A stretch of DNA of 64,000 bases from Sporosarcina psychrophila. Its GTDB lineage: Bacteria > Bacillota > Bacilli > Bacillales_A > Planococcaceae. Each line of letters opens with the position of its first letter. Within the stretch, counting starts at the first letter, position 1. The notes under the pieces are model-generated. The model was not told the origin of the DNA. It saw only the letters and a list, made by a program, of their open reading frames with translations, and made no database searches. The translations under genes were made by a program, and so were the position numbers. Where the stretch lies: contig NZ_CP014616.1 of the NCBI RefSeq assembly GCF_001590685.1, positions 3,781,001-3,845,000 of the forward strand, in the 5' to 3' direction. This document shows positions 47,509 through 56,543 of the stretch, piece after piece.

Positions 47509-48282
47509 ATGGAGCAAGGTATAGGAATCGTGATTATTAGAAAACTGTTAACCACATTTGTTGCCACCATTACTTTTTCAGGGTTGATGGTGTATGGCAT
47601 GATTTTTAGTTATGGTGAGTTTGAATATAACAAAGGGAATTCTTTTCTAGGGTGGTTGTTGGTTTATTGTATATATGTGGGAGTCGTTATTTTACTGTAT
47701 GGGAACGTTGTGTCACTAATTCTGGATGCCATGCAACGGAAATGGTTTTTGAAAAAAGATTGGTTAACAATACTCATTTTAGGTGCTTTTGGATTGGTAA
47801 ACGGATTGTTTTTTCAAGAAAGTACGTTAATGTGGTTCGGTATGGTTGTGGCTATCCTGTACGGGGTTATTGATAAATGGCTCTACAAAAGACAAAGTAA
47901 AGGGAAAAGTTTAAAAATGTTTGTACTAATACCTATTACTTTTATTTTTCTGTCGTGGTTATTTTTGCAATGGACATCGCCACCTCAACCTCCTTTCACA
48001 AAAGACGATGCGATAACCACTGCAACTGCTGGGGTAGGAACTCTCATCGATTATTTCCCGAAAAAAGTAGGGTTGCAAGAAGAAACAATTGATGGGTATA
48101 AAGTTGTGAGAGAAACAAGTGTAAAAGAAATAGGGAAAGAAAAATATATCGTGACCTTCAAAGAAGACTGGCAAATAGGAAATTCGAAAAATGCTTGGCT
48201 AATGTCCTACATTGTTAAAAGAGGAACATCAACGTTGTATGAGTATGAAGGTGTTGAACCTTCGTACTATAAAAATAAATAA
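47509..48282 (+). CDS. Hypothetical membrane protein with C-terminal extracytoplasmic domain
   Basis: A product of 257 residues with four or five transmembrane helices (about 12-35, 45-70, 85-105, 107-122, 140-158). A soluble C-terminal domain of about 95 residues follows (PPFTKDDAITTATAGVGTL to GVEPSYYKNK), with a YKVVRETSVKEIGKEKYIVTFKEDW strand-rich segment. No family was recognised. The ATG at 47509 has GAGGAGAAAAAGC upstream; the in-frame ATG at 47461 lacks a ribosome binding site. The gene is flanked by two copies of a diverged 130-nt repeat. Confidence 0.7.
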   Translation: MEQGIGIVIIRKLLTTFVATITFSGLMVYGMIFSYGEFEYNKGNSFLGWLLVYCIYVGVVILLYGNVVSLILDAMQRKWFLKKDWLTILILGAFGLVNGLFFQESTLMWFGMVVAILYGVIDKWLYKRQSKGKSLKMFVLIPITFIFLSWLFLQWTSPPQPPFTKDDAITTATAGVGTLIDYFPKKVGLQEETIDGYKVVRETSVKEIGKEKYIVTFKEDWQIGNSKNAWLMSYIVKRGTSTLYEYEGVEPSYYKNK

Positions 48283-48475
48283 AATAAGTACCTGTGAGAT
48301 AAAAATACCCCGTTCAATTGGGTGGTATATAATTCAAAGTAACAGAACAAATCGCAAGACTTTTATTACTATGGTTTTAACAGAGAGTTCCCAAAAATCC
48401 TTCTGCATTTTTTGGTTGAATAAATATCATCTCTTTCATCTAAATTCACATTCAAATTAACCACTGAATAAGCAA

Positions 48476-48633
48476 TGGTATTAACACAATAATGTTACCT
48501 TACAATAATTATTGTAAGTCGTTTAATTCATCTTTCAATTCAATTGTTAAAACAAGTGCTATTTGTTTATAAACGTGGATGGATAGGCATTTTAAAGACC
48601 GCTAATTCATGGACGAATTAACGGTCTTTTTCG
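48476..48633. repeat. Diverged repeat pair, copy 2, ending in a terminator hairpin
   Basis: Homologous to 47209-47340. Here the 3' end forms a hairpin (AAAGACCGCTAATTC with GAATTAACGGTCTTT, 48594-48631) followed by TTCGTGC, which would terminate plus-strand transcription. The first copy ends AAAAGACTACTA without the hairpin. Confidence 0.65.
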
Positions 48634-48692
48634 TGCTTTAATTTGTATTTTGTACAACTCAACTGAACGGATTGAGAGTTGGCTGACTTTTT

Positions 48693-50036
48693 TCACTTCA
48701 ATTGATTAGGTGAAATCATAACCGTTTTTTCACTCTTATCTGTCTGGCGAAATTTCGGATAACCGATTAAAATGGCAACAACACCACAAATTCCGATTAA
48801 GACAGGATAAAAAGAATAAGGGATAATACTAACCGGTGATATTGCTGCTAGTCCAGCAGCCGCAAGCATTTGCCCTCCATAAGGCAAAATCCCCTGCCAG
48901 CTACTTGCGAACATATCAAGTAAACTAGCTGACTTCCTTGGGTCGATCTCATATTCATCCGCGATACTTTTTGCTAATGGCCCAGTAATAATAATCGATA
49001 TCGTATTATTCGCGGTGGCGATATTAGCCATACTAACTAAACCAGCAATCCCAAACTCAGCCCCTTTTTTCGATTTAATTTTGCTCGTAATGACATATAA
49101 AAGATAATCAATACCGCCGTTATGTTTGATAATCTCAACGACGCCACCGATTAAGATTGCAATGATTGCTAAATCCTCCATACTAATAATCCCTTCAGCA
49201 ACTAGTTGTAAAAAACCACCGAAACTGTAAGACCCATCAATCATCCCGATAATTCCAGCAAATAGCGTTCCACCAAGCAAAACAACCAGCACATGTGCAC
49301 CTAATAACGCCGCTACAAATACCGCGATATAAGGGAGTATTTTAAACAACTCATACTGATAGTCCCCACTCAAATCCGCTACATTACCTCGTGTGATTAT
49401 ACCTAGAATAAGCGCTGTAGCAATTGCCCCAGGCAAAACAATCAAGAAGTTTACTTTAAACTTGTCTTTCATTTTTATATTTTGTGTCCTAACCGCCGCA
49501 ATTGTCGTGTCTGAAATCATCGACAAGTTATCACCAAACATTGCACCGCCGATTACCGTCGCCATCGCCAATGCAAGCGGGATACCCGTTTGACTCGCAA
49601 TCCCTATTCCAATCGGAGCCAATGCAACAACGGTCCCCATTGACGTTCCCATTGAAATCGAAATAAAGCAGCCAATAACGAACAATCCAACCATCAACAA
49701 ATTCGTTGGTAATAGGGATAAGCCAAGGTTAACAGTGGATTCTACCGCTCCCATTCCGCTAGCAACTGCAGAAAATGCACCCGCTAAAATAAAGATGACA
49801 GCCATTAATATAATATTCGGATGGCCAGCACCCTTAGTAAATGTCTCCACTTTACTGGACAACTTTTCTTTTCTATTCATCATCAAAGCGATAGCGGCTG
49901 CGATTAGTATCGCTACATTCAATGGCATATTTGAAAAGTCTTTTGTGAAAATCCCCGTGCCGATAAATAGCAACACAAAAACAAGTAATGGAAAAAGCGC
50001 AAAGGGATTTCCCTTTTTCACTTTAAGTTTTGTCAT
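48693..50036 (-). CDS. Na+/H+ antiporter, NhaC family
   Basis: A polytopic membrane antiporter of 447 residues with about 11 transmembrane helices. Family blocks are GCFISISMGTSMGTVVALAPIG near residue 122, GGAMFGDNLSMISDTTIAAV near residue 158, and MANIATANNTISIIITGPLAKSIADEY near residue 335. NhaC-family members exchange Na+ for H+ or carry malate/lactate or amino acid couples, so the exact substrate pair is open. The ATG start has AGGAGGAATA upstream. It is a single gene convergent with the 47509 gene and divergent from luxS. Confidence 0.9.
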   Translation of the reverse strand: MTKLKVKKGNPFALFPLLVFVLLFIGTGIFTKDFSNMPLNVAILIAAAIALMMNRKEKLSSKVETFTKGAGHPNIILMAVIFILAGAFSAVASGMGAVESTVNLGLSLLPTNLLMVGLFVIGCFISISMGTSMGTVVALAPIGIGIASQTGIPLALAMATVIGGAMFGDNLSMISDTTIAAVRTQNIKMKDKFKVNFLIVLPGAIATALILGIITRGNVADLSGDYQYELFKILPYIAVFVAALLGAHVLVVLLGGTLFAGIIGMIDGSYSFGGFLQLVAEGIISMEDLAIIAILIGGVVEIIKHNGGIDYLLYVITSKIKSKKGAEFGIAGLVSMANIATANNTISIIITGPLAKSIADEYEIDPRKSASLLDMFASSWQGILPYGGQMLAAAGLAAISPVSIIPYSFYPVLIGICGVVAILIGYPKFRQTDKSEKTVMISPNQLK

Positions 50037-50241
50037 AAATATTCCTCCTAGTAGTCTGTCGAAATCCCAGAACTTACTGAAAACATAGTATTTCTATATG
50101 AATTACAATAACTAATCGTATCCTGCTTTCTTACTGGTGTCAACAGGGCTCTATATAGTTATCAGAATTAACGTATAAATTAGTTTACATCGCTAGTTAA
50201 AGTGTGATAGGTTAGATGACAAACGTGAGAGGATGATTTAA

Positions 50242-50697
50242 ATGGCAGTAGTGGAAAGCTTTTTATTGGATCACACGATAGTAAAAGCTCCTTATGTCCG
50301 CTTGGCAGGTACGGAACAACACGAGAAAGGCAGTACTCTTCAAAAATATGACTTACGATTTTTACAACCCAACCAGGACGCAATGCCAACTTCAGCTGTT
50401 CATACGCTAGAACATTTACTTGCGACTTACTTACGCGACGAACTGACAGGGATCGTCGACGTTTCACCAATGGGATGCAGAACAGGATTTTACATGATTA
50501 TTTGGAATGAACATGAGCCTAAAGAAGTTGCCGCCGCTTTAACAACAGTGCTCGAAAAAGTAGTAACGACCGAACACATTCCCGCCGTTTCTGCACTCGA
50601 ATGTGGCAATTATAAAGATCATTCGCTATTTGCAGCACAAGAGTATGCAAAGTTAGTCCTTGAAGCGGGACTAAGTGACGATCCGTTCCGCGATTAA
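50242..50697 (+). CDS. luxS: S-ribosylhomocysteine lyase (AI-2 synthase)
   Basis: The enzyme cleaves S-ribosylhomocysteine to homocysteine and DPD, the precursor of autoinducer 2, in the cytoplasm. At 151 residues it has the normal length. The Fe/Zn site HTLEHL gives His54 and His58 with the general base Glu57. Cys79 lies in MGCRTGF and the metal Cys121 in ALECGNY. It is a single gene with ribosome binding site GAGAGGATG and a strong terminator, divergent from nhaC. Confidence 0.97.
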   Translation: MAVVESFLLDHTIVKAPYVRLAGTEQHEKGSTLQKYDLRFLQPNQDAMPTSAVHTLEHLLATYLRDELTGIVDVSPMGCRTGFYMIIWNEHEPKEVAAALTTVLEKVVTTEHIPAVSALECGNYKDHSLFAAQEYAKLVLEAGLSDDPFRD

Positions 50698-50759
50698 GCA
50701 TATTAAATTACCTACAATTATGATTGTCATTCTATAATTTAGCACCTGAAAATAACAGT

Positions 50760-50804
50760 AGAGGTTGCCCCAACGTTGAATTTGGGGCAACCTCTTTTTT
50801 GTTT
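50760..50804 (+). terminator. Terminator of luxS
   Basis: Arms GAGGTTGCCCCAA and TTGGGGCAACCTC, followed by TTTTTTG. Confidence 0.93.
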
Positions 50805-50877
50805 GCAATCTTGATTTCTTGTACTATATGAGTTGTAGGCTAATGTTCTGCCAACTAATTTGGTGAGCAGTGAGTTT

Positions 50878-51310
50878 GTTGGAGATTTTTATAGTTTCGT
50901 TGGACACTCAGATGATTTGGTTGGACACTCCACCGACTTTGTTGCACACTTCTCATAGTTGGTTGGACACCTCGCCGTTCGTTGCACACTCCACTTGTTT
51001 TGTTGCACACTCAGATGATTTGGTTGGACACTTCTCATAGTTGGTTGGACACTTCGCCGTTCGTTGCACACTTCACTTGTTTCGTTGGACACTCCAATGA
51101 TTTGGTTGCACACTCCACCGACTTCGTTGCACACTTCTCATAGTTGGTTGGACACTTCTCCGTTCGTTGCACACTCAAATGATTTGGTTGCACACTCCAC
51201 TGACTTCGTTGCACACTTCTCATAGTTGGTTAGACACTTCGCCGTTCGTTGCACACTTCACTTGTTTGGTTGGACACTCCAATGATTTGGTTGCACACTC
51301 CACTGATTTC
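50878..51310. repeat. Array 1 of degenerate 21-nt repeats (about 21 units)
   Basis: Units of 19-21 nt share the core GTTGgACACT or GTTGcACACT followed by one of five variable parts: AGATGATTTG (A), CACCGACTTC (B), TCTCATAGTTG (C), TCGCCGTTC (D, 19-nt unit), ACTTGTTTC (E). They run in the order A-B-C-D-E, with some units missing in later blocks. Because most units are multiples of three, long open frames (50889-51134, 51035-51223 and others) arise on both strands. They are not considered genes. Arrays with the same core lie at 56544 and 61666. Confidence 0.9.
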
Positions 51311-51334
51311 CTCTCACAATCCAAAAACGTCAAA

Positions 51335-51372
51335 CAAAAAAGATCTGCCTCCTGCTTAGATGGCTGATCTTC
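51335..51372 (-). terminator. Terminator of the c-di-GMP riboswitch-controlled small gene
   Basis: On the minus strand, AAGATCAGCC and GGCAGATCTT pair, with the run TTTTTT beyond. It lies 24 nt after the 59-residue frame. Confidence 0.75.
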
Positions 51373-51395
51373 ACATTATTTTTATAAAAATGCAG

Positions 51396-51575
51396 TCATT
51401 TCTCTAAATATGATCCTACACGGTTACTTGAAACGAGTTCTTTTATTTTTGCTGAGTGATAATCTCTTTTCACTTTAATTTTAGTTTTCATTTCGTGACA
51501 TAAACAATCCTTCATAATTATTTCATTATAATTATAGCTTAAGGAATGCCAAAAAAGCGCTACTTTTTTACGCAT
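51396..51575 (-). CDS. Orphan 59-residue protein under a c-di-GMP-I riboswitch
   Basis: A small basic protein starting MRKKVALFWHSLSYNYNEII and ending KIKELVSSNRVGSYLEK, with a Cys/His pair region MKDCLCHEM in the middle. It has no signal peptide or membrane helix. No family was recognised. The ribosome binding site AGGGGCGG lies about 10 nt before the ATG. It is the only frame between the riboswitch (51615-51700) and a terminator (51335-51372), so promoter, aptamer, frame and terminator form one complete unit. This context, more than the sequence, supports it as a real gene. Whether the aptamer turns it on or off cannot be read. Confidence 0.6.
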   Translation of the reverse strand: MRKKVALFWHSLSYNYNEIIMKDCLCHEMKTKIKVKRDYHSAKIKELVSSNRVGSYLEK

Positions 51576-51614
51576 GTTTACATTACCGCCCCTGTTTATA
51601 TTCGTACGGAGGTC

Positions 51615-51700
51615 CGTTCTGGTAACTGGCTGGCATAGTCAAAAACATTAGCCCCTATAGTTTTGCGTCACTACTTTTCACTAGTTTTGCCCTCATACGT
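51615..51700 (-). promoter_or_regulatory. Cyclic di-GMP-I (GEMM) riboswitch
   Basis: On the minus strand the conserved class I aptamer parts appear in order: GAGGGCAAAACTAG, a GAAA loop, TAGTGACGCAAAACTATAG, GGGGCTAA, and TATGCCAGCCAGTTACC (the tetraloop-receptor side and the closing strand). Upstream are TTGACT (51742-51747), a 17-nt spacer and TATAGG (51719-51724), a possible promoter. No terminator lies between the aptamer and the 59-residue frame, so control of translation start or of an upstream attenuator is possible. Two c-di-GMP turnover enzymes are encoded within 8 kb. Confidence 0.88.
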
Positions 51701-51747
51701 TCTGCCTAATTAGTATAGCCTATATACAAGTCTTAATACACAGTCAA

Positions 51748-52179
51748 TTAATTGGTTAATTCACACCAAAACTACCGTATATCTCAATATGGTCCAACTA
51801 ACGAATAGCCTCCACTTCCGACCTGGGTATATTATTCACCCCTTCAATATAGTTCTTAGGTGTAAGTTATATTAGAATTTTTTCTTGTTCTAAGGTGCCT
51901 TTTCTGTAAAAAACTACCTCTAAATCATTATTTTGAATCAGTAAATGTATCGGGTAAAGCATTTTGAATACATGTAAATTTTTATGGCAGCATTTAATTA
52001 TGCAGTTTTACGAACAATGGAATTAAGGTAAACTCAATATCCCATCACATTTCTTTTTTATGTTTTCGTTAATATATGCTAGATATCGTTAGGTTATTCC
52101 ATTTATAACTTTACGGTTCAATAGGAGGAAACCTAACAAACAAGTCCCAGTTCTCGCTTCAATAAACATGCTCCAACAT
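51748..52179. other. Gap without recognised genes
   Basis: About 430 nt of AT-rich sequence between the c-di-GMP riboswitch promoter and the terminator of the GGDEF-EAL gene. No coding frame, repeat or known RNA motif was seen. Confidence 0.4.
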
Positions 52180-52218
52180 AAAAACCAGACATTTAGGTAC
52201 ATGTCTGGTCTTTATTTT
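52180..52218 (-). terminator. Terminator of the PAS-GGDEF-EAL-PilZ gene
   Basis: Arms ACCAGACAT and ATGTCTGGT around TTAGGTAC-type loop, with T-runs outside. A closely similar stem (GACCAGACA-type) recurs at 54926 and 61612. Confidence 0.88.
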
Positions 52219-52279
52219 AATCAGTATGCAATTATAGTGTGTTTTCTAGCTATTCTGGTGTGCAGGTATCTAAAAGCTC

Positions 52280-54784
52280 TTATAACCCCTTGAAGTAAGT
52301 TGCCACATTTTCTGTTACAAATGAATGTCCGATTAAGAGCGGATCCTTTTTCAACTGCAATTGAAATTGGTTGAAATTCTTAATCAAGTAGTCTCTTTGC
52401 TTCTCATCGACTATGAATTTAACGCCGTATCGGTAGAGATTTCCTTGTTCCTCATCAAATACAATTGTCCCATAAAGCGTCATTTCCTCGTCAATTATTG
52501 TTGTTTGAAACTTCAATACAATGTCCGATCTTGTAGGAAGTTTAATGTTGGATACGAAACGTAATCCACCCGGTCCTATGTTTTCAACTATCACTTTTGT
52601 ATTTCCTAATTGTACCTTCTTTCCATTTAATTCTGCCACCGTCATAAATGCTTCAAGCGGATATTGGAAATCAATTCTAAAATATTTTCTTTTTTCTTTT
52701 ATAGGCACAGATTCAATTTCAGAATTCGATTTTCCGGCTAATAACTTTAGAATGTTTTCTTCTGAAACAGATCTGCTAAATAAATACCCCTGAATCCAAT
52801 CGCATTGTAAATTAGATACAAACTCTCGCTGTTCTATCGTTTCGACACCTTCCGCTACGACTTCTATTGAGAGTCTATGTGCTAATTGAATAATTGAGGT
52901 TACTATTTCGGCACTATCCTTATCAGATGGAATGTCCTTTATTAAACTCCTATCTATTTTCAATATATCCGGTTTTATGTCTCTTAAACTTTTAAAGGAT
53001 GCATAGCCTGTCCCAAAATCGTCAAGTGAGATTTGTATACCCAACCCACGCAACTTCTCTATTTTCCCTAATACTTTTTCTTCCTGCTCCATCATCGTAC
53101 TTTCCGTGATTTCAATGTTAAGCCATTTTGGATCAAGTTCATTTTCTTGTAAGATGCTAGAAATCATAGCGACTAAACCTGTTTGTAAAAACTGCACAAG
53201 TGACAAATTGACTGATGCCTGAATAAAGTACCCAGCATTATGCCATAAACGCACATTTTTGCAAACTGTCCGCAATACCCATTCACCAATTGGAGTGATC
53301 AACCCCGACTCCTCAGCCAGCGGAATAAATTCATCCGGTGAAACAATTCCCCAAACTGGATGATTCCAACGAAGTAGCGCTTCTACACTAACAATTTGAT
53401 TCGTCCCCGTATGAACAATCGGTTGGTAATAGACAAGAAATTGATTGTCATGCAACGCTTGCTTGAGCTCATTTCTTAAAGAAAAAACCTTATATGTAGC
53501 GACATTGGCCGTTGGTGAATAAATTTGATAATTATTATTTCCCGCTTTTTCTGCAAGGTACAATGCTAAGCCTGTATTTTTCATGAGTGAAGCAGTATCA
53601 TCTCCCGATTCAGGATAAATACTAATACCAATACTCGTCGTAATGAAAAGATTATAACCTTTAATGTCAAATGATTGTTCAAAAACTTGCAATGCATCCT
53701 TCGCGATTTGTTCAATTGAATGAATGTCTTGAAGGTTTGTAGTTAAAATTGCGAATTCATCTCCACTTATTCTCGCCATCATTTTTATATTTTTATTAAG
53801 TGTATTTTTTAACTTCCTCGCAATTTCAATTAATAACAGATCACCGACCTCATGACCTAATGAATCATTTAAAAACTTAAATCCGTCTAGATTAAGGAAC
53901 AAAACGGCGAACTTTCTCTTATCGATATTCGCTAGTCTTATTTCAAGATCCACTCCATTTTCAAATGCTCGTCGATTTGGTAACTCAGTTAAATAATCAT
54001 GGTAAGCCATATATTGAATTTCGCGCTGTTGCTTTTTTAATTCAGAAATGTCATGTAAGTTACAAATAACACCATTCACACTTGTGGCATGGAGTAGATT
54101 TGTATAGATAACTTCAAAGTCACGCCATTCTCCATTTTTATGCTTTAATCGCAGCTCTACTGTGAACGGAGTATTAGGCCGATTGAGAATCTCTTTGAAT
54201 TTACTCTTCTTCAGTTGATGGTCATCCGGATGTATCAGGTCAAAAAAGTTTGTCCCAGTAATCTCCTCCACTTTATACCCAAGAACAGCCTCAATTGCTG
54301 GGCTTTCAAAGACAATTGTTCCTTTTGAATCGAGGATGCCAATAATTTCATGAGAATAATGAATTAATGATTGAAGTTTTTCTCGCATTTCTTGAATATC
54401 CTGCTTCAATTCTTGTGCAACAGTAATATTACTTGTTAATCCATAAAGACCCAAGACTTCGTTATTCTCCATTTGAATAGGTGTCAGCGTTACATCAATA
54501 TGACTGACTCCACCATGTTCATTAATGACTCGATATTTTACATATTGAGCTTCTCCGTTTAAAACTTTGGCGAAGTAGCCTTTTACCCTTTCTAAATCTT
54601 CTTCATAAACAAAGTTACTATACTTTTCCCCTATGCATTCTTCTACTTTAGTTCCAGTTATCAGTTCACTCCCTCCACGTATACTGACGATGACCCCTTT
54701 TCGATCAACAACGAAGAGAAGTATATCAGGAGAATTTTCAAATATTTGCGGATAAGAGTTTTTTTCCTCGTTCAGATAAGCCAT
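52280..54784 (-). CDS. Cyclic di-GMP signalling protein: PAS-PAS-GGDEF-EAL-PilZ
   Basis: A cytoplasmic protein of 834 residues. Two PAS domains (about 10-120 and 135-250) are followed by GGDEF (about 262-425) with the motif ISGDEF, and by EAL (about 440-680) with VEALLRW, ITESTMM, DDFGTGYAS and KIDRSLI. A C-terminal PilZ-like domain (about 700-815) has RKYFR but ENIGPGGLRF in place of the usual (D/N)xSxxG. The EAL residues look intact, so phosphodiesterase activity is likely; cyclase activity with SGDEF is possible. The PilZ domain could give feedback by c-di-GMP. The ATG at 54784 follows AAAAGGA; a longer frame to 54817 is not favoured. Confidence 0.93.
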   Translation of the reverse strand: MAYLNEEKNSYPQIFENSPDILLFVVDRKGVIVSIRGGSELITGTKVEECIGEKYSNFVYEEDLERVKGYFAKVLNGEAQYVKYRVINEHGGVSHIDVTLTPIQMENNEVLGLYGLTSNITVAQELKQDIQEMREKLQSLIHYSHEIIGILDSKGTIVFESPAIEAVLGYKVEEITGTNFFDLIHPDDHQLKKSKFKEILNRPNTPFTVELRLKHKNGEWRDFEVIYTNLLHATSVNGVICNLHDISELKKQQREIQYMAYHDYLTELPNRRAFENGVDLEIRLANIDKRKFAVLFLNLDGFKFLNDSLGHEVGDLLLIEIARKLKNTLNKNIKMMARISGDEFAILTTNLQDIHSIEQIAKDALQVFEQSFDIKGYNLFITTSIGISIYPESGDDTASLMKNTGLALYLAEKAGNNNYQIYSPTANVATYKVFSLRNELKQALHDNQFLVYYQPIVHTGTNQIVSVEALLRWNHPVWGIVSPDEFIPLAEESGLITPIGEWVLRTVCKNVRLWHNAGYFIQASVNLSLVQFLQTGLVAMISSILQENELDPKWLNIEITESTMMEQEEKVLGKIEKLRGLGIQISLDDFGTGYASFKSLRDIKPDILKIDRSLIKDIPSDKDSAEIVTSIIQLAHRLSIEVVAEGVETIEQREFVSNLQCDWIQGYLFSRSVSEENILKLLAGKSNSEIESVPIKEKRKYFRIDFQYPLEAFMTVAELNGKKVQLGNTKVIVENIGPGGLRFVSNIKLPTRSDIVLKFQTTIIDEEMTLYGTIVFDEEQGNLYRYGVKFIVDEKQRDYLIKNFNQFQLQLKKDPLLIGHSFVTENVATYFKGL

Positions 54785-54925
54785 TAATCTTTTCCTTTTA
54801 TTAATTCTTGTTAGCAATTATACTCCCCCTTTATAAAAAACGATTAGATAATACCGCGGTAATCGTATCAGAGTCTAACTGGTGACTGTTCATTTCACCG
54901 ATCAACTTATTGAATAAAAATACAA

Positions 54926-54968
54926 AAAAAAGACCAGACATTCACCAAGTGTCTAATCTTCATTCTAT
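54926..54968 (-). terminator. Terminator of the SLH protein gene at 55031
   Basis: On the minus strand, AGATTAGACA and TGTCTGGTCT pair with G-T pairs around a 9-nt loop, followed by TTTTTTTT. It resembles the terminators at 52180 and 61612. Confidence 0.85.
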
Positions 54969-55030
54969 TATTATACAAGCGTAGTGTATTTTCTGAAAAT
55001 TGTCACGTAGAGACACTTTTCATGCACTGT

Positions 55031-56287
55031 CTATTCTTGATCAAACAATCCGCTATGTGGATAGAAAAAGGTATTGAAACTCCCTTCTTCAGTTTCCACT
55101 TGCATTCGGTACACAAGGCGACGATAATCCTGGTCCGTGTATGGATCATATACATCGGCATACTTGGTGTTAAGAAAAGTCACTCGTACCGGCGACGATG
55201 CATAGCTAGCATACTCATTTTTCACAATTTGAAGCGCTTCCTCTTTGGTAAGGTCAAAGCTTCCTGCCCCGACGTGATCCCAGTCGAATATTGACAGTTT
55301 CCACTTGCCCGATTGTTTTTCAAACCCATACTCCAAATAAACAGCGTCTTCAAGCGGAGCATCAAAGGAAACCGTACGAATCCTAACTAAATTTGGCGTG
55401 TTTTCAAGAATTTCAAATCGGTAATCTGTTTCATCCGCTAGAGATGGAAAAAGACCCATATCACAATACGTACACATATTTGCATAGTAATTCTTCAAGT
55501 CTGAGTCCACTAACGGTTGCGTTGCAGTTTCCAATAGTTCCGTACGAACCGCGCTAAACGGGGACGACTGTAACTTAGAATTATTAATAGTAGTTTCAAC
55601 TGTAACAGGCAATCTATAGACTAAATTTAGTATTTCCTCTTTCGTCGGCGGGAGGTTCGGATTAGGGATTGGAACCTTAGGCATTTTTAACGCACGGTGC
55701 AGAAATGCCGCATAATGGGCACGTGTCACGGGCTCATTCGGTTTAAAATAGCCCTTATTTCCAACTGTAATCCCATTTGAATTGAGGGCCTGTATGTGCA
55801 GAAACCCCCAATTATTTTTACCTACATCTCGATAATGGCTGAAGGATTTAATATTTAATTCAAACGCCAGATCCAGTACTTTAGCCATCTGTACCCGTGT
55901 GATTGGTGCGTTAGGATTAAAGTTCCCATTAACGTCTCCGCTGAAAATTCCTGCTTGTGAAACTTTTAAAATCGCATTTGAGTAAGGATGATTCGTAGGC
56001 ACATCCTTGTAACGAATAACGGCGACTGTCTTCGCTTCTAACGCTAATGCTTTATCCAATAAATGAGCAACATGCTGACGTGAAATTGTTTCGTCTGGTC
56101 TGAACGAGCCATCCGGATAGCCATTAATCAGCCCCCTTACTTGCATGTTCTGAATTATTTCTCGAAAAGGGTGGTTTTGTGAGACATCTTTAAACGATTG
56201 AGATAAAGCTTTTGTTTGTCCACTGAGAGACACAACTGCCACAACAACAATGCAGCTAAGCCATTGCCATATCCAACGTTTTTTCAT
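55031..56287 (-). CDS. SLH-domain surface protein with unknown C-terminal domain
   Basis: A secreted wall protein of 418 residues. A signal peptide (about 1-28) is followed by three SLH domains (about 33-75, 93-140 and 152-200, with VRGLINGYPDGSFRPDETISRQHVAHLLDKAL in the first). A Pro-rich linker (PKVPIPNPNLPPTKEE) leads to a C-terminal domain (about 225-418). That domain contains CTYCDMG near residue 270 and YRMQVETEEGSFNTFFYPHSGLF at the end, and it is not recognised. It is a single gene with ribosome binding site AAAGGAGATGG. It lies between two c-di-GMP enzyme genes; surface proteins are common c-di-GMP outputs, but no direct link is visible. Confidence 0.88.
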   Translation of the reverse strand: MKKRWIWQWLSCIVVVAVVSLSGQTKALSQSFKDVSQNHPFREIIQNMQVRGLINGYPDGSFRPDETISRQHVAHLLDKALALEAKTVAVIRYKDVPTNHPYSNAILKVSQAGIFSGDVNGNFNPNAPITRVQMAKVLDLAFELNIKSFSHYRDVGKNNWGFLHIQALNSNGITVGNKGYFKPNEPVTRAHYAAFLHRALKMPKVPIPNPNLPPTKEEILNLVYRLPVTVETTINNSKLQSSPFSAVRTELLETATQPLVDSDLKNYYANMCTYCDMGLFPSLADETDYRFEILENTPNLVRIRTVSFDAPLEDAVYLEYGFEKQSGKWKLSIFDWDHVGAGSFDLTKEEALQIVKNEYASYASSPVRVTFLNTKYADVYDPYTDQDYRRLVYRMQVETEEGSFNTFFYPHSGLFDQE

Positions 56288-56543
56288 CTAATACCATCTC
56301 CTTTTTGCTTCGTAATTCGATGCAGCTATAACCCAATTATCATTACTTGAACAACATTACTTTATAAACTATCAAGCTGAATATTCATTATTTCCACCTT
56401 CTTATCTCTGTCCATAATTAATTTCTCCCGCTTTTAACGACTTGGTTATTTCCCATACATTTTTCTGGATAAAAATATCCTTTTTATATAGTATTTACCC
56501 GTACCACTAAAAACAACACATTTAAATAAACTTTCGCGAGTTG

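Noticed and set aside
50889-51223. Cys/Thr-rich open frames that resemble a repeat protein
   Set aside because: They follow from 21-nt repeats in a multiple of three; frames exist on both strands and lack ribosome binding sites.
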